Numbered from the stretch's first letter, positions 49,332 to 61,218 are shown. The stretch: DNA of 64,000 bases from Collybiopsis luxurians FD-317 M1 (GCA_000827265.1 KN834856.1:62001-126000); one strand, 5' to 3'. Notes: generated by a model not told the origin, from the letters alone. Translations and numbers: made by a program.

Positions 49332-50939
49332 CTATGCATCATAGTTGTCCTCAACATAATCAAGACTTCCACTTCTTTGCTGGAATACAATACTGTGCCC
49401 GACGGTTTCATGTACAGAGACCGTTTGACTAGTGTAGATCCCGGTATCCGCTCCTTGATGCAAGTTGAGCAACAATCGCGACACCAAAATCACCGAGATA
49501 CTTGTATCAAATTTATCAGGATTTATATGAAGAACTTCATTTAAATCTTACCTGCTTGTGAGTGGTGCCAGTCCGCCTCTCATACAGTCCTAATGAATAT
49601 TCATCAATGCCAAGTTGTCAAGGAGAATGCTCCATACCTCTAGAACCTGTTAAAAAAATTAAAACAGCTTCAATGGTGTAAGGTATTTTACAGGGACTTG
49701 CATAAAATGATAGAATATTTGCCAGATTAATCCCAGTCATCATGCTGAACAGTAAAGAATGAGATGATACATATCCGCGCCAAATATAAGTGCTCACCCA
49801 AAATATACCGCTCCTGGGATAGGTATTGGTCAATATAACTCAGATTCCAATAGGTGTAGCTTACTTACCATCGCGGAGCAGGATTGCTCTGAGAGATGCT
49901 TGCCCCTTGAACACAGTCTGGAACATCCGAAGCTCCTATCTGGTCTTCAGTGCATTATGTATTGAAAGGCCAAAGAGCAAAGCATCATAGGTAAAAACAG
50001 TCATCCAAGCTGCTCCTGTACCTTAGGTGGTAATCGATCTTACTTGTGCATTTTAGGAGAAGAATGACACAAGGACGTACGGGAGGGACTGCGTTTCTTC
50101 TCTCGTTAGCACAACTTTTTACAGCAAGACTTCTGCTTTACCTTACCTATTATAATTGAGCTCTACTGAACAAGTTCCGGTGGAACTCGATGGAAGTTGT
50201 GAACTGAGATGAGCAGTGAATGTTATAACCTGGATTGCGCAAAAATTAGGTATGATTGTTTATCACTGAACATTCTTACAGTCATAACGCAACCTCCAAT
50301 TGCCAGAAGGGCCAGTAAAAAATACAGAAGCCGCTTGTTGCACCCGTACAGGGCATATATGCGCAAGGTCATGATAACTATGATTTCGGAATTAACCGGT
50401 TAATAGGCAAGCATAGGACCTCTTACTCAAAACGAAAACTTGGGTAACCAATAATATACCCTCTCTAAGTTCCTTCACCGCCTTGCAGCTACGTATGTCC
50501 TCAGATTAATCTGACTGTCTTTATTTCGTGATGAACAAGTCCTCACCTTACAGGAAGGTTACCAAAAGCTGTCATGAATCCGATGATCGTTGTAATAGCA
50601 TTGAAGTACCTGTGAAAAAAAAACAGGTATGCGCTGGTATTCGGCCGCCTCTTCCACAGGTACTTGACCTCAATTTCTGGTTATAATTGGAATCAAGGGA
50701 GAAGATAAGTTGTGAACAAACATACGAAAAGTAAGAATATAATCGTAGAAAAAAAGCGCTAAGGATTGACGCTCTTCGGCATTGAAAATAAGATTGAGGG
50801 CGAAAATAACAAACTTATGGCAGGCAGGTGAAAATATTCACAGAGACGACTATAAGCTATCATTCAGTACATTCAACAGCATAGTCAAAAGCAAAAACTC
50901 ATACCCATTGGTGGCAATCCGAATGCCGGTCCACGACAT
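49332..50939 (-). pseudogene. DUF6533-type protein gene with premature stop, copy 3 (block B)
   Basis: It is closely related to copies 1 and 2 and collinear over its whole length. It starts at MSWTGIRIATNG (ATG 50937-50939). It continues with LFFYDYILTF, a block beginning EIEVKYLWKRRPNTSAYLFF and HRYFNAITTIIGFMTAF, then DALLFGLSIHNALKTR, with the codon for the next residue reading TAG (49936-49938) where the other copies have CAG. Beyond it the frame continues as ELRMFQ...ASLRAILLRD, then LVSRLLLNLHQ and a tail ending at 49332. The stop removes the last two or so helices. The single change is C to T on the coding strand. Everything else is well preserved, so inactivation seems recent, or the stop could be a polymorphism or sequencing error. 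Confidence 0.8.
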
Positions 50940-51531
50940 GAAAGGGAAAAGCAACAAAGAATCTGGACTCCAATGCCTGACGGACGATGTAGTTTTATGA
51001 CCCTGGAGCTTAACATGATCATCAAGCAAGAGCTGGCAGAGAGATAGACACTTATATCTATCAATCGCTATTCTTGTCAGATAGCGTTGTCAAACTTACA
51101 GTCTGGGGGCATGCTCACCGGACAGTTTCCTTTCTTTGTTCATCCACTGTTCTCAAGTTCATGCCGGTATGTCTAATCAGCGTAGAATGTGCTGAAAGCT
51201 AGAGTGAACATAACGCTCTCTTGAAAGACCCAGCAGTGTATCTGTCCATCTCTTGATCTACCGGGCCCGAACAGTTACCAGTCTTGCGTTCACATGGGAT
51301 CCATTTAACCTGTCAAAAGACAAAAACCTATGCATTCGTCTTTAAAGTCTTCTCAAGTACAACATGTACGACTTCATAAAAGTGAATCGAATAATTTAAA
51401 GATGATAAATAAAGACAGCGGGTGGAAAAAAATGAAAAAGCTTTTTGCTTGATATAAAGTGCCATCTTCAAAAACGCCGCCACTAGCCCGAATCGTCTTT
51501 GCATATATTACTTTTTCTTCTATTCTATCGT
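50940..51531. other. intergenic stretch between DUF6533 copy 3 and PP2C gene
   Basis: It holds the copy 3 promoter side and the 3' flank of the phosphatase gene. No other feature seen. Confidence 0.4.
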
Positions 51532-53335
51532 TCAAAAGAACGCAACAATAATACCAATGTCATCCCTAAAAATTGACATTTTCAGCTTTCAACCCACGTC
51601 TTTCAAACAACCAATAACTCACCTATACCTCCTCGACCTCGGACTCGTTATACTCATCAACGCCTCCGTCAAATCACTATCTGCCCCGCCCAACGCATTC
51701 CTCGCCAAATGAGCCGTAGGATTCTCATCCCTATTAACGAACCTCTTTTTCGCCCTCCACCAAGGATAAAACACCGTCTTGTCATCCTTTCCGTCTTTGT
51801 CGAGTGGGATCTTGAGAGGGAGTTGGTGGCGGAGGTAGGTGTTGGTGTCAGTGGGTGATTTGAGAGTTGGGGGAGTTTCGTGGTATTGGGCCTCGGTCTG
51901 GATTTGGGAGGGGTCTTGTGGGGATGATGACGATGATGGAGGAGGAGGGGAGGAGGAGGAGTTGTATACAGAATCGTGGTTGGTAGAGAGCCAGAGACCG
52001 AGAAGGCCTACGGCTTCTTCAGAAGTTAGACAGTCCCAGAGACCGTCAGAGGCCATAATGAGAAAGTCGCCTTTCTGTATACGAGTCGCGGTCACTTCGG
52101 GTTCCGCTAGAGATAATAAACCCGGTTAGTTACGAGTTTGGGAAATTGTCATCCATAGAGAGCGTTACCAGTAAGATACGGAGGAGTTTTCATATTAGAC
52201 CTAATAGGATCTCCCAAATACCTCTCATACAACTGCTTCTGAATATCTAAACTCCATTTGTACGCTGCATCCCCAAAGGCACGGGCCATGCCCCATCCCA
52301 TAACTCGACCATCCTTAACGACTTGTTCGCCGGGATGTTCGGCCTCCAAACGAGCGACTTCCGAAGGATTGTGGGCATTCTGATCCTGCGAGAGGACAAG
52401 GACCTCGTATACCTCTCTCTTTTCTGTACCTTCCCCTCCTCCTTCCTGAACTTTGCGTCCAAGGACAGCACGCGAGTCCCCTGTAAGTGCGACGCGTAGA
52501 GTACGCGTTTCTGGTTCGTAAATCGACAAGAGAGCGCAGGAACCAGAGTGGGCGTGGCGGAGGGTACGGATGGCGTTGGTTTTGGAGGGTGATGAAAGGA
52601 CTTCGGTCACGTCTATCATGGCATCATCTATATCTTTGAAAGCCTGCTTTATAGTATCCGATATAAGGTCGTGTTGAGGGCCCGATAATGAGGATGCAGA
52701 GTCATGGTGGTCGTGGTCGTAGCCGTCGTCGAAAATGCCAGACATGTCGAATTGCTGAGGGAGTTTTGATAGAGCATTGGCGACGTGCGTGATGAGATGC
52801 TGGGATAAAAAATAGCTCATGGAAATCCCATTGTGACCATCGAATAAGGCGAGGTATGACCGACTGTCGTAGTCAGTTTTTGGGTCCTCTGTGAAATAGA
52901 CCGCGATTGAGTCTTCGGATTCTGGATTTCTACCACAACAAAGGGATAGAGTAAGTCATCCACCAGAACTGGATTGAGAAATAAGCCGTACGAAGTCACA
53001 ATAAGCGCATCACAGCGAACGATCCCAGCTCTTTTCTTTGGCCACCAAGTCGGTCCAGAATACAAAAAGTTCTCTGCAGGGAGCCATTCCTCATCGACCC
53101 ATCGTGGCCTCTGGAATCTCTCCTGGGCGGTCTGCTTGAGTTTATCCTCTTCAGACGAAATTTCGTCTTCTAAACTCGAATCTAAGCGTATCGTCGTATG
53201 ATTCCTTCCAGCCACGGCTAAGCTTGTCAAACATAACAAGGTGGTGGAAATGCCTACGGTCAGTGAAGCAGTCGGTATTCGCCGTCGAGTTGACTGTATA
53301 TGCCGGAATGCAGTCTTGTTCCAATATCTGAACAT
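51532..53335 (-). CDS. PP2C-type Ser/Thr protein phosphatase, probably mitochondrial (PDH-phosphatase-like)
   Basis: A metal-dependent PPM/PP2C phosphatase resembling fungal mitochondrial Ptc5/Ptc6 and pyruvate dehydrogenase phosphatase. Four exons, 53335-52992, 52929-52169, 52106-51623 and 51565-51532, join in phase to 540 aa. The N terminus (MFRYWNKTAFRHIQSTRRR) is basic and amphipathic and followed by a hydrophobic segment, consistent with mitochondrial targeting. PP2C motifs in order are SNPESEDSIAVY, YLALFDGHNG, HSGSCALLSIYE, LRVALTGDSRAVLGR, LSQDQNAHNPSEVARLEAEH, GWGMARAFGDAAYKW and GDFLIMASDGLWDCLTSEEA. It ends SRRYRDDIGIIVAFF, the usual C-terminal RRYRDD strand, which is recovered only if the last intron is spliced. 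A low-complexity Ser/Pro insert lies after the SDGLWD motif. This is the intact member of tandem block B. Confidence 0.93.
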
Positions 53336-53464
53336 GGAAGTAAGGATGCAAAAGATGGGCCCGGGGCGCGCCGGTCCCTTTGATTAGACGCCAAGGTGCT
53401 ATGTACATCTACTTCTGTACGTTTTTGTCCATGTACTACTCTATCAACTGGTACGTTCGCAGCC

Positions 53465-56386
53465 TCAAGAAACACTCGATCCAGTTCTAGCAGAGCCTCC
53501 GATCCTTCTACTCTCCAAATCCATGATCCCTTCCGTAGACTCGAACGTCGAAAGCCGACGGCGAGCCTTGACTGACTTGGGTGAACTACCCACTGCAGCA
53601 TCGATCGGAGGTTCCACGAGCTCAGAATCTGGCGTCGCAGACGCACTTTGCTCATCTCCATCTGACTCCTCGTCACGCCCAACAATACCGGGAGACACCG
53701 TTGAAGGCAGAGCAGCAGAGGAGGGCGGTGGAGGAGGAGGAAGCGAATTGGATCGTGGACGGCTGTCCAGATCTTTTTCAGGAATCTAGGAAACGAGAAC
53801 GAATAACTATGAGCCCAAGTCCGCCTTCTTCGAGCACACAAGACACACACCGGTAATCGCGCAATGTAGGCCAGCAGCGTAGATACTGAAGCAAAGAAAA
53901 ACACCGCTTTCAAGCTAACAGCGTACGAGTCTCTGGCGATACGTTGCAACTTTGGTGGAAGCGTCGCCACTGCTCGGGCATTTTGGCGAATATGAGTGAT
54001 GATCTTTTTGGACAGCACACGATCAACGTCATGATCAACAGGCGCGCCAGCTGTAAATAGAACGGTACCTCTTCTGCGTTGGGATCGTCAATGCGCTCTC
54101 GCAACACCTTGTCCAGCTTCCATTGGAAGATGGCTGAAGAAATAGCCACACCCCCGACTTGACCTGAACCAAAGAATCAACTCAACCCCGTCGCAGTGCA
54201 CGGATACAGTTTGTGGGCTTACCGATTCCTCTAAATAGTTGTCCAAATCCAGTTCCGACGGCCATGTGGGATTCTGTGCGTTGACCATGACAGGCTGCTT
54301 TCTTCTTCGGATCTAGAGTAGAGGAACGTACCGGGAATATGCGCCAGCAATGCGACTAGTTTTAAAAAGGAAATTCATCTCCACGCCTCATTGATCCTTG
54401 ACAGATGAAGCACGCACTCAACATAGTTTGCAGAACAACGGCATTTCCAAAGCCCATAGGAATCTATCCCCATAGTTCCGTGAATCTTCAACGTTCATCA
54501 GAGGAACAAACGGGGCCCACTTACGATACTAAACCACGACTGGATCCATCCAGAATTTTCATGAATCAAACTGATCAGCACTGTACCGACGAACGGGAAG
54601 ATGCCAAAGATCATGTTAATCATTTTGTACTTTCCGGTACGATGCATCATCCATCCGGCGAAAACAGAACCTAACGACATGGACATGCTGTTCGGTAAAA
54701 TGTGCAGACCTATGTTAACGACGTCATCAACTAGTTGGAAGACATTCTCCGGGCGAGAGTGTGTGAAAGAGGCGCACCTGCAGTAGCTGCACTGGTCAAC
54801 TCCACCGTTTGAAACCACATCGGGAAGAAATATGAGATAGTAAAGTTACACGTTGCCACAAGAAAGTTGGATATCCCGACGAGCACCGGTATCTTTTGCA
54901 CCAGCAAGAATGGAGCCAACACTGGTTCGGCAGCGACAAAGAGCTCTACGAAAACGAAGACGACGAAGAATACAATGGCGAGCACAAGAGGAACTATTAC
55001 TCTTGCGTCGGACCACTAGATACGCAACACATGAGAACGATTTTGACAAAAAGAGCAGGCCATTTACCGGAATGTTCGCATTGTAGCGGGTACTGAGGAA
55101 CATTAACATCGAGCCGACCTTGAGAATATGAATGAGCAAATTATCTGTCAAGGAGTGGGTCCAACGCACCGAGATCAATAGAGTCAAACTACCAAAGTAA
55201 TCAATCCGCTTGAGAACTTCTCTCGTACTCTTTCCTTTTCCTTTCGTCACATATCGTAAATTGACGGTAGTTAATAACAGAGAAACTAGGAATAGAGGCA
55301 TCTGGCAAAGAAAGGCCCATCGCCATCCGAGCCTGTGGACCGGATGTTAGCTAAGAAATCAACGCGCCAAGAAGGAAAAAAAACTCGCCAGTCAGTTATC
55401 AGGCCTCCTAAAGGCCCTCCGAAGCCCAAACCAAACTATAAAAAAGCCGTTAAAAGCGATACCAAGAACTGAAGATACATAAGCTCACCCCGTTAAAAAC
55501 ACTAGCCACGCCCTGAGCCAACCCCCGGTCCTACATGCCCAAAAGAATGTGAGAATTCCCCGCGAAGGCAAAAGAAAGAATCCGATCAGATGCTAACCCG
55601 CAGTGAATACATATCGCTGACCACGATTCTAGTGATGAAGAAGCCAGTCAGCTGGTGGAGAGAAGCTTCGAGAATTCAAACCTACGTCGCTATAGTGTTA
55701 ACACCACCACCGCCGATGCCGGCAATCTGTGTCCTCGGTTAGCAGTGAAGTTACCGCCAGGAGAAGATGGACTCACAAACCGGGACACAATAAGCATTTC
55801 CATGCTCGTTGATAGTCCGCAAGCAAGCGTGCCCAATCCAGTGAAGAGCACCGCGACTTGGGAAGCTCCTCTTCGCCCCAACACATTCGCTAAACGTCCG
55901 TATAAAGGAGTAAATGTAGCTGTGGCGAGAAGATAGCTAACGATTCATTGTTTGAGGTGGAATATAAAAGAAGAATGGGATAACTCACGCTGTCCCTAGC
56001 CAGCTAGCTTGATGAGATTTTTGGAATTCGGATGAAATAGAGGGTAGCACTAGATCAATAGTGTCAGTAAAAGATTTCGAACGATTGAATCCTAGGACTT
56101 ACTCGTCGGAACCAGGGTCACTAATAACAAGTCGGATTCAGAAAAAAAATTTTTCATCTAAAAAAGATACACACTATTGATGGACTAGATAGCAAAAGGC
56201 CTTTGTTAACGAACTGACAAGAGTTCAGAGACTGAAAGTGCGCACCGAGAGAAATGTGGCGGTCCAGACACCAGCCAAAATGCCATATCTCATTGACTTC
56301 GAGATTTCATGAGGTCCTGGTCGTTTCTTGAGGGAGAGAGTACTGCTCCGTCGAGGAAGCAGTGGGTCTCGTTCTGAATTCGACAT
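53465..56386 (-). CDS. MFS transporter (drug:H+ antiporter-2 / vacuolar basic amino acid type)
   Basis: A major-facilitator transporter of the DHA2-like group that includes fungal Vba vacuolar basic-amino-acid permeases; the substrate is unproven. It starts MSNSERDPLLPRRSSTLSLK (ATG 56384-56386), a DPLL-type dileucine-rich head compatible with vacuolar sorting. Many exons follow. They include SSEFQKSHQASWLGTAYLL, motif A GRLANVLGRRGASQVAVLF, IAGIGGGGVNTIATYIVSDM, NGIGLGFGGPLGGLITDWLG, RWAFLCQMPLFLVSLLLTTV, VLAPFLLVQKIPVLVGISNF, GSVFAGWMMHRTGKYKMIN and HMAVGTGFGQLFRGIGQVGG. The last helix is FFFASVSTLLAYIARLP. A hydrophilic Ser/Pro/Glu-rich tail of about 100 residues ends GSARTGSSVS at 53465. 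No frame break was noticed. Confidence 0.9.
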
Positions 56387-58227
56387 GAGCGGAAGGAGAC
56401 GAGTACTTAGACGCCCAAATGACGTGAAACCGCCTGAGGTACGGAACCACGTGGAGAAATGGAACTGAATTCTCACGTATCAATGCGTCTCTTCACAGCT
56501 TATCGGTCCTGAACAAACTCCTTGATTTCTTCTGTCCTCGGCGTTTTTGTCAGCGAGGCCAGGTGTACCCAATATGGCAAGCGCAATTTTCAATCTGAAA
56601 TGAATTGAGCTTTCATCTCTTTTATGTCGATATGTGGCATGAAAGAAGTTGGGAATCTGTCAAGGCTTACAAACTTTGAGACCGAATGACTTGTAAGTCC
56701 GATGCTACATCTTCACAGTTCCGTAGAAAAGTCTCAGGCCGCGATCCATCGGATTTACGCGTCTGCGGCTCAATTCTCCAATATTAGCAGCGGAGTCATA
56801 ACATCAATTGAAATACAGCTCATCCATCGATAACAACAGAAGCCTTTCGCGTTAAAATGACGTGGTGTATATGTTTTTAATTAACGTCCTTGCACTTACA
56901 AATGAATAATCTTTGTAGAATCTTTCCCCAGACTGAACAAGGGATACTTACGAGATCAAGCTGCTTTGCGGGACGACGCTGTCATTTGAAGCCATTATAT
57001 CATACCTGTTTAATCACATCTGAAACTTCGATGTGCAAGATATTTGGTGACGGTAAGAAACTTTCCTCACTTTTCGGAATCACCAGAATGCAGTCCTCGT
57101 ATAAAAATCCGAAATTCCCCGATGATTCATACGTGAATTGAAATTCTGAAGGAGAAAAGTTTACAAGTGAGCATGTACCAATACAACAAGATCTCCAAGG
57201 TAAGATCATCAATGTTAAACGATTTGCTTAATCTTTTTAAAAGGGACTGATCTGTGACTCATGGCGATTTCATCCTATAGCTACAGCTGTCATATTTCCT
57301 GGACAAGTTCCCCCAGTTTGAACGGCATGACGTGTAGTGAAATGTTTATTTTGGGAAGCGATATTTTTCCTGGTCATACATCTAAGTGCATCCTTTTCTT
57401 CGGTTCGATCGAGTGTGCTCGGCCCAACGAGAGCTGAGTAACGGATGTTGAGATCTTGTTAAACGCCCCGTCCGCGGCCTCCACCTAGATCAAAGTGAAG
57501 CAAAAGCAGTGTTTTCGTCAGCTATTCAATGCATTCATTCTCGGCAATAATCCAAGCTGGAGCCCTTGTATTTGCCGGAGAAATTTGAACAGCCAGAAGA
57601 GGATACCAAGTACAACCTAAACACCCGAAATGTCGGAGGCATCCAAATCAAGCCAGTCGTTGAGGAGGACTAATCATCTCAGTTGGAGTATCTGATAGAA
57701 GCAGATATTGCTCTCCAGCGTGAACAATTCGTTGTTGACTACATCGGTCTATTAATTCCCATTTATAGATAGATTTGACGAATTTCTGGAACGTGACGCT
57801 AAGCTCGAAGAGGTGTTCCTCTTTGGATAGACTCGATCTACGAGTTTAACAGCTCCAGTGAATTAATATGAACATCCTGTTTTTCTAGATCTTGCCACTA
57901 CCGCCAAAACAGGACAAATTTTTACTGCGTAGAACGATCAGGGATCACGATTCACAAGAATGTCGCCTACGTCAAGAGGACTAAGATGCGTTGACAGCAA
58001 ACATTTAGATTATTCTATATAGTTGTAAAGTAGCTATGTACGAACTAGTCTGAACATTACAGAAACAGAAGGTATTATCAAGAACGCGAACAAGTTCTAG
58101 AAATTACACGATGTAGATACAATATTATGAATTCCAATCACCTGCTATAGTACCAATAAGATATCCGGATCCCGTTCGTATGCGACATGGCGCTGAAGAG
58201 CGCTGTCGAGGTCCCATCGGACTACGT
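56387..58227. other. gene-poor stretch with a possible relic
   Basis: On the plus strand at about 57557-57672 a short frame reads EKFEQPEEDTKYNLNTRNVG and on to VVEED before a stop. Frames around 57680-57830 give EYLIEADIALQREQFVVDY and FDEFLERDAKLEEVF. These look protein-like but are broken, so they may be the remains of a gene. No family recognised. Confidence 0.3.
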
Positions 58228-58759
58228 TTAGCGGTATCCAAGAGCCTGGCAGGAAGGACAAAAGGCGTTTACATGAGGATCTGCACAACGCTTGTCAAAC
58301 ATATTTATCATCATGAGTCGTAGGGGAAACATACTATATTGTTCGGGAAATTGATGACTGTTAGTTGGTGAAAGGAAAAGATTTAAACAGGTCATTGGAA
58401 GGAAAGCCATTGAAGGATCAAAACACGTACTATTGCAAACAGGTCCTTGGACAGCTCGGACAGTATCTAGGATGAAATGGACTGAATCGGCACTTGTCGT
58501 TATCGCACGGAACCTGTCAGTCATATAAAACGTCAGCAGGCATGCTTGATTGCAAGTTCCAGACGCGCACTTCTTGCTCGGGCTGATCCAATCGTTATTA
58601 GAAGTCGATTTACTCAAAGGATGCGGAAAGAGGAACTCACAAGGTTAATCGCATGGCCACACCTGAGATAAAGGTTACGAACACTGATTAGTTGGAAGAA
58701 AGTTAGTTCAAAATTTAGTATTTCAACGGGACTAGTGCTCACTGTCGGCGACGGCACAT
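58228..58759 (-). CDS. 76-aa cysteine-rich protein with CGH...CPSC motifs, six small exons
   Basis: A small cysteine/histidine-rich protein of a type common in Agaricomycetes, probably zinc-binding, function unknown. The ATG is at 58757-58759. The exons read MCRRR-H, VRNLYLRCGHAINL, PEQE, VPCDNDKCRFSPFHPRYC through CPSCPRTCLQ-Y, HQFPEQY and NPHVNAFCPSCQALGYR, joined by GT-AG introns that keep the phase. Cysteine pattern: CGH, then CDNDKC, CPSCPRTC and CPSC, suggesting paired metal sites. There is no signal peptide, so it is likely intracellular. The model depends on hand-picked splice sites, but the resulting motif order is characteristic, which supports it. Confidence 0.8.
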
Positions 58760-59824
58760 TGTAAAGTTGCAGAAGTAATGTGTGTATCAATAAGAGGACT
58801 AGTGGTTTGGGAATTGTAAGTTGAGAGTGGGACGTTTCGATGCCTTTTTCTGCACTGGGGATCATGTATTTATACCTCGACGAGTTCCCAGAAAGGCTAT
58901 GAATGAAAAGAAGCAAGACGAACTCAACAAGTCATAGTGACCTGTATTTGAACGGCGTAATTACAAAATGTGCAAGTAGTCGCTGTACTCGTAAATCCGT
59001 TTTCCAACTCAGTCTGGCATTCATCATCAAAAATTTATTGCTGTAGCAGCGGAGAGTTCAAAGAACTGTGCAGTTTCGAGAATGTTTTCACAGCCAACAA
59101 TCATCATACAATGGGATATTTCTTAACGTCTCGGAATGCGATGTAATTGAAGACTTACTAGAGGATTGAAGTGAGAAGCATCAGCCGATTCGCTAGGAGC
59201 TTTGGCCCAAATGTGTCGCATATCGCAAGAGACGGCATCTCCTTTCCGTTCGGAGTGAAAGGAACTAACTGGAGTATTTCGGAGAATGATGACACAATCA
59301 CTAGTTGTAGGATCGCAAAATTGCTGTTAGCCTACTATCGATGCGTAATGAATGAGTACCATACATGGCCATTTCGACAAAATTAAATGTTAATCTGTCG
59401 CAGAACTACTAGCAACTGCAATGCACTTGATCCCAAAAGCTATCGCGTAGCATCCAAGCAGTTCGTTGTCAGTAGACTGTGCATGATCGATTAACCACAT
59501 CGTGATATGCAGTCATCATTTGTTGGTGTTCAAAAGGATGGCAGATAATGTTTGGGAGTAAAGCCGAAAGATAAATTATATAATGCGTATTAACATGTAT
59601 GTACATGTGCCAAATTGCTTAACGAAGGTGTTACACAGGTGTAATTTGATGTCATTTTCTGCACCCGAAGGAGTTCAAGAGACGACATCAGAATAGCCGT
59701 CTGATGTGGCGAGTCTACACTGAACAGTCTGGTCGTTAAAGGTGGCATACGTAGCTAAATGGCTGTGGTCAAGGGGCGGATCAAAAAAATGAAGGCACAG
59801 TCCCGCGCTCACTGGCTACCGGAA
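58760..59824. other. intergenic stretch
   Basis: No gene recognised. A 71-codon plus-strand frame at 59171-59386 has no family resemblance. Confidence 0.4.
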
Positions 59825-60348
59825 TTAAGCAAAGGAAACACGTTTTTTAGGTTGAGGATTAGCTCTGCTTGTATCAGCAGAGGACGCTGGCTCCGGGGAC
59901 GTTCTCTTTCGCTTCCGAGCTTTGCTTTTTTTGGCGCGAGCTTTGTTAGAAGCGATTTGGGCTTTTATCTCCTTCTATGACGCTTGACATAAGATTAAAA
60001 TTTTTAAGAGCAAAGGTCAGTCCTTACGAGCTTTTCCTTGGTGGTAGATTTAGTCTTTCTTGCGAGCTCTTTATTCTATCAAAAAATTACTATTCGTGCT
60101 AGGATAAAGAAGCAAACCCCAAATCCTGTACCTCGGTCTGTTGAATTCGTTTTTGAACACTGATCTGAGATTTCCGCTCTTGGGTTTCTGCGATAGATGT
60201 AGCAAGTTTTAATGCGTCCTGATGATATGTTGTCTAATTGAAGACGCCGCCGCGCAAAAGCTGAATTTTTTGCACGTACCCCGTGATCAAGAAACCGCTT
60301 TGTTGTTTTGGTTTTTGCTCCGGAAGACGATGTAGAGGCTGAAATCAT
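59825..60348 (-). CDS. small basic, probably nuclear/nucleolar protein (about 117 aa) ending in an RVxF-like motif
   Basis: Four exons join in phase. The first, from ATG 60346-60348, reads MISASTSSSGAKTKTTKRFL and ends DHG. It is followed by DALKLATSIAETQERKSQIS and VQKRIQQTE, then NKELARKTKSTTKEKL. The last exon holds KEIKAQIASNKARAKKSKAR and a Ser/Pro linker and ends PKKRVSFA at 59825. It is strongly basic and helical, typical of ribosome-biogenesis or nucleolar factors, but I recognise no named family. The terminal KKRVSF fits the protein phosphatase 1 docking consensus [K/R]VxF. It is divergent from the 60655 gene with about 300 bp between them, which may be a shared promoter. Confidence 0.68.
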
Positions 60349-60654
60349 GCTATACCTGTATAGCTTGGGCACAGATTGTTGGTCCCGTCTCACCTTAAGC
60401 CTGCAGCCCAAATTCCTGGTGACAGTAGGAAGATGGGCTCCCACCGGCGGGATGCTTGATGGCATCAAAGCAATTCTTGTCACGTGGCATGCCGCCTCAC
60501 AGCCACTGCGGCCTAGATCTGATGGTAATGCCAAGATCCAAAGCAAATCCAAAGCGGACCTTATCCTTCCACGCCAAGTTGTACGCACGGTTGGAACTTC
60601 ACACATTGTCTGTATCCGTCCAAACTATACCGGCGTGCTCTCACCGCTCATTCA

Positions 60655-61218
60655 ATGCCAACTACACACCGAGGCATCGAGCTTGCTCAACTTCAGCCAC
60701 ACCGTTGTCCATCCACTCATTCTTCGATTCTATCCGCAAAAGTTCTCTCGCCTATACAGTTAAGACCAGAAGTACTACCCCGGTACACCGAAGATCTTTC
60801 CTACTCTAATTTTGCCTTGCGCGATACGGTTCCTTCATTCCTACAATGCCTTCAAAAAGTTCTCGCTCGTCTTCTCGCAGACCCAGAATTCACCCGCAAA
60901 AAACTCTTTCGCTTCTTGGCTCCAATCGTTGTATTTCTTTCGCTTATTATGTTCATGGCGACTTCATTTGCTGCTCCAGACCCGGAGACTAGCAGCTGGG
61001 TAGCGATCTTAGGGCGCCAGAAACACTGGGTCGAAAGAGTTGTTCTCCTGTGCATAATGGCTGTCGGGAGTATCGTTGGGATACTTGTAGCGCTTTGGCT
61101 GTTTATCTGCCTTTTGGCGCTATGCATTAAACGCTTTACGGAGATAGAGTTTGAGACCGCGAGGAGAACGTCGGCGAGGATGTCTGACGATGTCATGACT
61201 GGGTTGTTCACGAATTGA
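60655..61218 (+). CDS. 187-aa membrane protein with two hydrophobic helices
   Basis: A single-exon frame from ATG 60655. The N-terminal 90 residues are polar (MPTTHRGIELAQLQPHRCPS...). Two strong membrane segments follow, FRFLAPIVVFLSLIMFMATS and, after a short loop ending QKHWVERV, LLCIMAVGSIVGILVALWLF continuing into LALCIKRF. The C terminus is short and polar (RMSDDVMTGLFTN). No known domain is recognised; it could be an organelle membrane protein. Open length, codon continuity and helix pattern argue for a real gene, and the neighbouring gene on the minus strand is divergent. Confidence 0.6.
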   Translation: MPTTHRGIELAQLQPHRCPSTHSSILSAKVLSPIQLRPEVLPRYTEDLSYSNFALRDTVPSFLQCLQKVLARLLADPEFTRKKLFRFLAPIVVFLSLIMFMATSFAAPDPETSSWVAILGRQKHWVERVVLLCIMAVGSIVGILVALWLFICLLALCIKRFTEIEFETARRTSARMSDDVMTGLFTN

